64,000 nt of DNA from Cristatella mucedo (Eukaryota; Bryozoa; Phylactolaemata; Cristatellidae). The notes beneath the pieces are model-generated. The model was not told the DNA's origin. It was given only the letters and a program-made list of their open reading frames with translations, and did not search any database. Positions 56,255 through 64,000 of the stretch are shown here, piece after piece. The position numbers were made by a program, and so were the translations under genes. The stretch spans positions 9,142,001 to 9,206,000 of the forward strand of contig WPIO01000004.1 of assembly GCA_009760855.2 (NCBI GenBank). The letters run 5' to 3'. Numbering within the stretch: the first letter of the stretch is position 1; each line of letters starts with the position of its first letter.

Positions 56255-57600
56255 TCTGACGAGCCAGCTCAAACTTCAAAATGGGATCGCTGTTGTACAG
56301 GAAGTAGGATGTGATAGGCTAAGACGGAAGGGGTGTGCACGATCCTCATGCGACAGTTTAGTAATGCTTAAACAGTGAGCGTCGGCAATCTGCTTGCTCT
56401 CACGAAGAAGCCACTGTAACTGGCTGTCTTCTGGGCCTCCGGAACATTCGCACTCGCTGTTCTGAGGCCCTGATGTTGACGGTGTAGTTTTGAGGTTTCT
56501 CCTAATGTGTGAGGTCGCACTCAGTGAGGTCGCACTTCCTGTCTGCGACCTTCCACGCTCCGAATACGCGCGGTCAAAGTTCAAAGCACAGTGACTTCAA
56601 AAAACTTGCGATTACCGTAATTATAGTAAACAAAAGTAGCATTCTAAAAACGTGAGAAAAGCCGCTGTAGCGTAGCGCCACTCTGGCTTAATTTTGGGTG
56701 CACAAGAATCGCTCGTCTGAGAAAAACACCTTTGTCCTCGAGCATTGAGCAAGAGGGTTCAGAAATTGTGATGGGTTCACAATGAGGGTTTTAGCGCGAG
56801 CTGGAAAGCTTCTCAGGAGCGGCTGTTCGATCGATGTCGGCTGGCCTGTCAACCTCAGCCAGAACTCTGTTCGAAAGAATCGTCTTGAAATTTTCGGCAC
56901 GCCAGCTGAACGTAGTTGCTCATCGGTTGTCGAGTAAAGGGATTAATTCCTTACTATAGTGATTCGCGGCGGCAGGCCATGCACAAATAAGTGCTTAAAT
57001 TACTGCCCCGGCTAGCTATTTGAGAATAAGACCACGCTTGACAAGGTCGTCGCCGCCGCCGCAGCCGCCGCACGTTCGGTAGTTGCCGGACTCGTTTCTG
57101 TTAGAACGGGGGAGGTGGACGGGCATTCAGGCCAATGACGAACAGCTACGGGGCAGCGAGAGCCAGTATCAGGACGACGGGAATTTGGCTGACGCCGCCG
57201 CATATATTCTTATAGTGTCCGTGGCTAGCATTTTGTGTTGGCGAGTGTGCGCATGTGTGCGTGGTCCCGGCGAAGGAGTTCGGCGCTGCAAAGTAGGATT
57301 AGGGCGGGGTGACCTACTTATTGCGCACTAGCGCTCCGAACCGCCAGTCGGGAGTAAGCGACTCGCTTCAATCGCGGCAATGCCCGTCCACGTTTGGCGG
57401 GCGTCTCCCCGCGGGCGTTCGGCGTTACGCTGCGTTTACACGGAGTGTCTGTGGTAAAGCCAACTCGTGCGATTCGCAGGTGCGGCTGACTTAAAAGGGA
57501 CAGCAAGAAAACCACTAATCATGGCGGCTACGAGACGGCGTGCTGACTTAACAGGATATTAGAAGGCGAATATACTTTTTCGCTATAAACACGTCGGTGG
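56255..57600. promoter_or_regulatory. Rae1 upstream region
   Basis: Repeat-free sequence between the Rae1 ATG and the Gypsy remnant. CACTTCCTG-type ETS-like words lie near 56302 and 56535, and a CpG-rich block (CGCCGCCGCCGCAGCCGCC) at about 57048-57070. A promoter somewhere here is expected; no TATA box seen. Confidence 0.3.
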
Positions 57601-58534
57601 AATGGTTGAGTTCCGGGCATGTTCAGTGTAGTCTATTGCTGCGCTGGAGAGGACGAATTGGAAGAACCACTTCGACTATTATATGAAAGCGTTTGAAAGG
57701 TCAGCAAAGGATGGACCCGCTGAAGTGGCCATGATACTAACGGCTATTGGCTAGTGACATTATCGAACTATTCAAGACATCCCACTGCGGCTCGTCGTCG
57801 AGACAAAAAAGCGACTTAGAAAAGGTGCAGCGGAGATTTACTGCACACTTTATTTCTCAAAGAAATGAGTCGTAACGAACGTTTCATATTTCTCCGCCGC
57901 GAACAACGCGAGTCAGAATCCTGCGACTTATTTTGCACAGCTCTACTCGGTCTCATTGAGAGTTTCGCAATTATCGCGCTGAGGAGAAGTCTAAAGTTCT
58001 AAGTGACCAGACGGCCATTAACATTCTTTCTGACACCATACAGGAAAAGCTCCTGTCGGCAGCCCGGTTGACACTCGCTGGTGCATATATCGGTCACGAG
58101 AAGTGATGGTCCGCTATCCGAGCTGCGTGAGTTGAAGTTCACCGCCAGTTGCCAGTCGCCAAGAACTTCCTCCGCCGGACCACAAAGCGCAGAATGCCGT
58201 CGCATGTGACCGCGAAGCGAAGCGGCGCTTATGCGGTTATCGTGGTACAAGGCATGCACGCAGTAAGTTTCTAGCTTTCGGTAAAACCTGCGAGCTTTGT
58301 GGAGTGATGAACCACTCTACTGCTGTGTTCTGAAGGGTGCTTCGCTCTACAAGGGAAGCCAAGAATGACACTGCAGCATCCGATGAGTCTGAATTAAATA
58401 CCTTCTAGCTAGGCTATACGCGTGCGACAGACAAAGCCGTGACTTGGGATTGTAATCTTAATATGCTTGGCCATGGCTTTGAAGTTCGCGATGATACCGG
58501 AGCCGCCACTTGCAATATCGTATCAAAGTCAAAG

Positions 58535-58660
58535 TAATTTCAATAGATGACTGAGGTCGTTGGCTCAAGTCCCGTGGCATATATGAAGCTAGAATAGAGA
58601 TTATGTTCTCTTAGGGCGCTGTTCAAGTGAATTATATTATTATTATATTATGTCGAGTGC
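58535..58660 (+). mobile_element. SINE-2 nested in the Gypsy element
   Basis: TGACTGAGGTCGTTGGCTCAAGTCCCGTGG, then AATAGAGATTATGTTCTCTT, GGGCGCTGTTCAAGTGAATT and ATTATTATTATA. It lies between the Gypsy protease and RT remnants, so it inserted after that element. Confidence 0.75.
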
Positions 58661-58853
58661 TTCGCATTGCTGCTTGCATGATAGTGCTCCCGAGCCGCCT
58701 ACGGTCAAACTCTATGCTTACGGTGCGGGCACGCCTCTATCAGTATTGAATCAAGATGAGTTAACTGTGCTGTGCAAAGGACGACAGCAGACCCTAAAAT
58801 CCGCTGCGGTAAACGAAGACTTTCTAGCTCTATTAAACCCGCCTAGCCTCTGA
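58640..58853 (+). pseudogene. Gypsy protease-RT linker fragment
   Basis: Short open piece (TVKLYAYGAGTPLSVL, ALLNPPSL) typical of the segment between protease and RT in Gypsy polyproteins. It begins in the tail of the nested SINE-2. Confidence 0.6.
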
Positions 58854-59674
58854 GAATTAGAGACGATCAAGGACAAAGCTCTGCTGGTCGCCACTCCGCA
58901 TCATGCCACTATTTATCCGAAGGATGAATTTCCTCGCGCCTTTAATCGGACACTACGCTTTCCCGGTGAATACAGAATTGAGCTGCACTCGAATGCCCAG
59001 CCAGATGTTCAGGCGGCACCTCGCATTCTTTTCAAATGCATGGATCGCCTTGAAAACCATCTGCAGGTCCTGATTAAGGACGCATACCTTTAAAATTACA
59101 GAGACCTCAGAATGGGTCAGCCCGATTGTATTAGTTAGGAAGCCCGGCACAGAAAAGATCCGCCTGTGCATTGACCCAGGGGCGCTAAATGATGCAATAC
59201 AACGCCAATATGATCAGCTACAGACGTCTGAGGAAATCTTTGCAAGCCTAGCTTGCTTTATGTATTAAGTGTGCTTGATGTATCTGGGTTCGCATAGGTG
59301 GCCCTCGATAATGCTATCAGTCTTCTAATGACGATCGCCACATTGTTTGAATGCATTCAATTTTTGCGATTAACATTCGGTATTGTTTCAGCCCTGATGG
59401 CTTTCAAAGAATTATTCCGAGTCATTTTTTGGATATCATTGCGGCTACATACATTGATAACATTATTTTCAGCCGAATCAGCAATCGAGAAACACGACAC
59501 GGGCCCGGGGCAGGTTTTAGGGAAACACGACGAGATTAGCCCGGACATTAATGCAGAAAAGTGCACCTTCGGTCAGACTGAGATTCCTTACCTTGGCCAA
59601 TCTTATCGGTCGGAGGGATAAGGCCAGAAGCCTTCAATGGGAAAAGCGATAAGAGTATAGACAAGAGTAATACC

Positions 59675-60025
59675 GTGCCATCATCAAAGGTCAATGTCTT
59701 TCGGCTACTAGTGTTGGCTAATTACTTAGCCAAGTTGTGCCCTAAGTTAGTTGGTGTCTACACTTTACGGCATTTGACAGAGGCAGAAGCCCCGTGGTTC
59801 TGGGATGGAAAACATGCTAAAGCCATTGATTATGTTAAAGGACTTGTACTTAATTCTCTTCTGCTTGGCTTATACGATGCTGGAGTTGCCCACTGTCCAC
59901 TGATGCTTCTCAACATTGCCTTGGGGCATCATTGTGGCGCAACCACCGAGCTGTCACTGTCTATGCTCTTGAATATTGACTGCTGTTCAGGCAGAGGTAT
60001 GCTCAAATTAAAAAGGAGACTATAG
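59675..60025 (+). pseudogene. Gypsy RT-RNase H connection fragment
   Basis: 116 codons open. The first 70 match the family's NYLAKFCP...L..L......W.W...H..A....K...L. pattern; the rest is degenerate, and the RNase H catalytic TDAS motif is not found. Confidence 0.7.
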
Positions 60026-61144
60026 CTGTTCGATTTGACGTTGAACGTTTTCCCGGTATGTGTTTGTCCTTGGACTGAGCCTCGTTGTGGAAAGTGACCA
60101 CGAATGACTACTCGGGATCTTTATACCTGGGCTCTCAGTACGATTTTAACGAATTCGCTGCCTTGAGCTATTACTTCACCTTTGTCCATGAACCTGGGCA
60201 GGAGGAGGTCGTAGAAGATTTAATCAGCAGGGCTCCATCCAAACGTCTGTCCACAGACCATGCGTGGGTAGACGAGGAAAGATTTAACTTGTTCGCCACC
60301 AGACCTTGCCGGCCTGCGATCAACGGCAATTCTGGAGACGAGCAACAGCTGGCAACATGACACTTCGTTGCTTTGCTCTCATTCCTTGCGACTGAGCGGC
60401 CAGATAGGTGTAGACCGATACCTGAGCTCATTTTAGGCCTTGCTGGGGTGCTCGGCACGATTCAACAATCCATAATGGCGTGATCTTCAAAAGCGAACGA
60501 CTGGTCATTCCAAAGTCATTTCGCCAAAGGCTTTGAAGTTACTTCATGAAGTTCATTTTGGTATTTTCTTAACTGTAACGCTTGCCAAAACTGTGGTCTT
60601 CGCATCTAGCTAACGTTAATGACATCGAGAGCATAGTGGCAGCTGCAGTAAATGTCAAGAGAATCGAAACTCTAGCCTAAGACCTCTGAACTCTAGCCTA
60701 TGACCTCTACGGGTCCATCAAGTCCAGAAATACTCGTGCCGGAAGTTGTCCGTTCACCTGTTCAACCTTGATATAAGTTATTAAATGCCGACGGTCGATT
60801 TGTACGGCAAAGGCGCCGCTATAGACTGACTCTCTGCAGCGCTGATCGAAGGCTTCGTGCAAATCTTAGATTAGCTATTCTAAACCTCCTGGATCCCGAA
60901 GGAACTAGGAGTTAGAACTAGGAACGCCATCCACTAGGAACTAGCGAGTGGTTTGGCCCGAAGTTCACTCGTACCGAGCATCATGACTTTGTGGTTCGTT
61001 TGGGTGCTCGGTTTACTGCCTCTAGCCTGTGCTATGCTCAAAGCAACTGGCTGGCCGAGTGAGTCATCCAGAAAGTAGAGGTTACTCGGACGAAAATGTT
61101 GAGTGAGCGCACATCCTTAAGTGCAGTCCTGCGCACCATAAGGA

Positions 61145-62022
61145 ACAATAATAATATAATAATAATGCACTTGATAAAGCACCCCCAGAGAACTTAATCT
61201 CTTTCTAGGCGCTTTACGTTTGCTGCAAAGGGAAATGCAATTGAATGGTAAGTAAAAGCATGCTTGAAAAACAAACAAAATTAATAACATGGTTAGGGTT
61301 GACATGCACAGGGTCAGCATGCAAATGTGGTTAGTGGCAGCATGCACAGTGTCAGCACGCATAAGCACATCAAGGACGAATCACGGGGACCCACTAAATG
61401 CTGTCCTAAAGAGGTGTTTTTAAGTTCCTTTTAAATATGGTCAGGTCAGGGGATGTTCTGACGCAAGTCGGGAGTGAGTTCCAGGCTTTGGGAGCATACG
61501 AACTAAATGCACGGTCTCCAAAGGATTTAAGGTTTTTACGAGGTATTTGTAGACTGTTGGATTCCGAAAAGCGGGTGGTACGTTGCTTGGCCTGATGGGG
61601 AGTAGATCCGAGAGATAGGCTGGAGCCATAGAATGAAGGGACCTAAAAGTGAGCGACGAAACCTTGAAGTCCATCCGTTGCTTGACTGGTAGCCAGTGCA
61701 GGTCGGCGAGAAGTGGAGTAATGTGGCAACTGCGACGCTCACGACAGACAAGCCTAGCTGCAGAGTTTTGCACCAGCTGCAATCGCCTGATCGCACATGC
61801 TGGTAGGCCAGTAAGCAGTGAGTTGCAGAAGTCGAGACGGGATGTCACGAATGCAGGGACCAACTTAGACGTGGTATCCTTATCTAAACAAGCCCGAATT
61901 TTAGCAATGTTATGAAGCTGAAAATAGGCAGATTTGACTGTGGAGCTGATATGGTCGTCTAACGAGAGGTCGCTTTGGAATATGACACCTAGATTTCGAA
62001 CGTGCCCATTAGGGACGGATGT
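61145..62022 (-). mobile_element. LINE-A copy with the longest RT C-terminus of the family here
   Basis: Minus strand: TSRLDFCNSLLTGLPACAIR, LVQNSAARLVCRERR, HITPLLADLHWLPVKQR and SLHSMAPAYLSDLL, then a frameshift, the RT end, 3'UTR, hairpin and tail. Homology fades near a RFRNVG-like motif at 62010. It sits just after the degenerate Gypsy element. Confidence 0.9.
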
Positions 62023-62287
62023 TCTACACCAGCCACTTTACTGTAGGGTCGCCGTCGATAGTATGCACAATTCAGCGAGCCTAAGTGTAAAAGCAGCACT
62101 CAAAAGCTCGGAATGCAGATAGGTTGGATGTCAAGCGAGAATGTCAAATCAGGTCGCATGCTAAAAGGGTGGCCTGCTTTCCATAAACCGAGCCTGGCGG
62201 AGCAGTCCGGCCCAGCACAGCACGCCTCATGACCAAAACGTATACGAGTGGACCTCAAAACCCCTCCCCTTCATGAAGATTTGGCCA

Positions 62288-62372
62288 AGTCCACGAGTAA
62301 AGCGCCTAGAAAAAGATTTGAGTTCTCTGAGGGCGCTTTATCAAGTGCATTATTATTATTATTATTATTAGA
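62288..62372 (+). mobile_element. LINE-A 3' tail
   Basis: AAGCGCCTAGAAAAAGATTT...GAGGGCGCTTTATCAAGTGC, then (ATT)7. Opposite in orientation to the copy ending at 61145. Confidence 0.85.
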
Positions 62373-62837
62373 CCAAAAGCCAGTGGCCGAGGGCGGTAAG
62401 TAAAGAGGACGACCGTCTGAAATGAAGTAAAACTGGGTGAAGATAAGGAAGTTGCCACGCGGAGGCGAGAGGAGAAAAACTGGCAGCAGAGCCCGAGCGG
62501 AACCCCGGGCGTAAGATAAGGAGAACTGCTGCAGTGGACACACAGTGGTGTTCACTGACCGTCAGGTCGGACGTGCGACGATCGGCCGGAGTGGTGGGTC
62601 AATGGAACGCCGAGACGCAGCTACCGGAATTGAGAGCTTTTACTGACCGGGAAATTACGCACGCCGTCGCCGCCCTGCAGGTGCTTAGCATTTGCTTGCG
62701 CCCAAGCAAGGCACAGCAGCCTAGGATGGCTGCAATGAGATACGGCCAGCTAAAGGTCTCTTAAGGCGCAATACAAATGAATTATATTTTGTAACTATAT
62801 GAAGGTCACCGGACAGACTAAGCCGTACACTTGACGT

Positions 62838-63008
62838 GAGGCCGGATGGCACATTAGGCAAGGCGGTTGCTTTTCATGACTTCCGAGGTCGTGGGTTCGA
62901 ATTCTGCGGCGGGCAATCCTGTATTGTCACTGCAGGCGGTGGTGATAGCCGTTAAGGGTCTTCTGTCGCTATACAAAAGAGGCTGTTAAATTAGCTAGTA
63001 TTTTTTAG
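62838..63008 (+). mobile_element. SINE-1, full copy with shortened palindrome
   Basis: GCCGGATGGCACATTAGGCAAGG, then TCATGACTTCCGAGGTCGTG where one arm of the palindrome has lost bases, B box GGTTCGAATTC, body and TTTTTTAG end. Confidence 0.82.
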
Positions 63009-63841
63009 TCAGGGTAGCCGGGGTTACACGGAATACGTCGGCCGAGACGTGGTGATCCTGGTGATCCTGGTGCTACTGGTCGCTCAGTATCCACATCCGA
63101 TAGGACGAAGGATGGCTGGCGTTCGCCGCCAATGCGGCCACCCACGAAAGGCCACGAGAACCCGCTGCCGAGCGTGGCTGGTGATGAGCACGCTCGCTGT
63201 TACGACATGTAAATTCCGCGTTCCCCTGTTGCTTGCTATTCGTAACCCCCTGGTCTTGAGTTCTCTGTGAGCTGAGATGTGGTGCTATAGCATTGTCGTA
63301 CCAATATCTCCGCTGTTGCTATTGGCGAGGATAGCTGTCCCGCCTTCAAGATGTTACCGGTCCGAGAGTGTCCTCCCGCTTTGGGAAGACTTGCTTCGTT
63401 GTTTCCCGCGTCCACCAGTAACCTAACGCACCTAGGGCCCCTGTAGTACTGTTGAGTTCCCCTGTTCCCAAGCTGGCGCGTGCGATATTGTTATGGAGAG
63501 TTTAATCAGACAGTCGCTCGTCTTGCTCTAGCCCCGCGACGGCGACGTGGCAGCGGGCTGCGTAGCTAGCACAGGTCACGTGGTTGGGTTGGTTAGTAGC
63601 CTACCTTCTAGTCTCGGTTACAGTCATGCCCGTTCGGAGCGCTAGAGTAGAGTGCCGTTTTAGCCGCGCTAAAGCTGCCCTGTCTCTAGCGATGGAATCC
63701 CGTGTAGGGCGTTTTGGATGAGCGGAGGAGCCAGAGTTGAAACAGCCTATTGGCCAGCACTCTCTGGCCGCGAGGCCCCGGCATTGAGCGCTTGTGGGAA
63801 GACTGTTGAATAGCATATCCATAGACACTGTAGCTAGCCGA
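63009..63841. other. Unassigned stretch before the terminal LINE
   Basis: No gene or repeat recognised. A GDPGDPGATG reading at about 63045 is too short to indicate collagen. Parts may be decayed 5' LINE sequence leading to the RT at 63842. Confidence 0.4.
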
Positions 63842-64000
63842 TCCTACGAGTGTATTCGACGCTCTACCTGCGAGTGGATGTACGACCTACTTAGGAATGC
63901 AGACATGGGTAGAGTATCTCTGCTTGTTTTGCTCGATCTTTCGGCAGCTTTTGATACTATCGATCACAAAGTCCTTCTTGAGCGCCTCTCATCTCGACTG
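63842..64000 (+). pseudogene. LINE reverse transcriptase, 5' part, cut by window end
   Basis: 53 open codons to the last base. They include GRVSLLVLLDLSAAFDTIDH and KVLLERLSSRL, the RT motif with the first catalytic aspartate. The preceding HSTETA-type block is not clearly readable (YECIRRSTCEW), suggesting decay. The element continues outside the window. Confidence 0.85.

Larger units (their letters stand above)
57602..61000 (+). mobile_element. Degenerate Ty3/Gypsy-type retrotransposon
   Basis: Plus strand, domains in the usual order but broken by frameshifts, stops and a large loss in RT. Gag-like region from 57602 (FDYYMKAFERSAKDG); zinc-knuckle trace near 58300 (GKTCELCGVMNH); protease-type DTGA at about 58490; RT entry near 58960 (PGEYRIELHSNAQPDV) and LRLTFGIVSA at about 59365; KCTFGQTEIPYLGQ at 59560; RT-RNase H linker at 59680-59880 (LVLANYLAKLCPKLVGV); RNase H end at 60140-60230; integrase N-terminal trace at 60490. 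A SINE-2 splits it at 58535. No LTR pair was seen. Dead element; only order and motifs are described. Confidence 0.85.

Noticed and set aside
63040-63075. Collagen-like Gly-X-Y reading (GDPGDPGATG)
   Set aside because: Only three triplets, stops on both sides and no splice context.

Overview
This is a eukaryotic, metazoan window. It holds two conserved intron-containing protein genes with canonical GT/AG splice sites, set in a sea of decayed non-LTR retrotransposons, tRNA-derived SINEs, Tc1/mariner and Ty3/Gypsy remnants and microsatellites. There are no operons, ribosome binding sites or other prokaryotic signatures. The repeats have L2/CR1-like 3' ends of the type common in invertebrates and basal chordates. 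I cannot name the species; an invertebrate such as a spiralian is a guess. Most long ORFs in the window are chance or transposon remnants.

Layout. 1-16.6 kb is gene-poor. It holds several minus-strand copies of one LINE family (here LINE-A), SINE copies, a perfect 203-bp direct duplication (4602/5904), an inverted duplication (409/893) and a Gypsy RNase H scrap near 6.7 kb. 16,644-30,143 (+) is a complete regucalcin/SMP-30 gene: five exons, 303 aa, all four introns in phase 1, introns of 2-4.5 kb filled with LINE-A copies. At 31.58-31.99 kb lies a decayed second copy of regucalcin exons 3 and 4 on the same strand. 33.2-36.8 kb is a LINE-A copy abutting a long, recently active LINE of a second family (LINE-B) with an almost readable endonuclease and reverse transcriptase. 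37.1-38.1 kb is a dead Tc1/mariner transposase. 41,183-56,254 (-) is a complete Rae1 mRNA-export-factor gene: nine exons, 372 aa, all eight introns in phase 0. Its introns hold Tc1, LINE and SINE pieces, a 104-bp tandem duplication and microsatellites. 57.6-61.0 kb is a degenerate Ty3/Gypsy element (gag, protease, RT, RNase H, integrase traces) interrupted by a SINE and followed by LINE-A. The last 159 bases open another LINE reverse transcriptase.

The two host genes are tail to tail, 11 kb apart, with no visible functional link: regucalcin is a soluble metal-dependent lactonase and calcium-associated protein, Rae1 a nuclear-pore WD40 protein. The most informative structure is in the repeats. 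The SINE family called SINE-2 here shares its 3' end (the hairpin AGCGCC...GGGCGCT and the following CAAATGAATTAT tail) with LINE-A, as expected if LINE-A machinery mobilised it. SINE-1 carries an 11-bp perfect palindrome between its tRNA-like A and B boxes.
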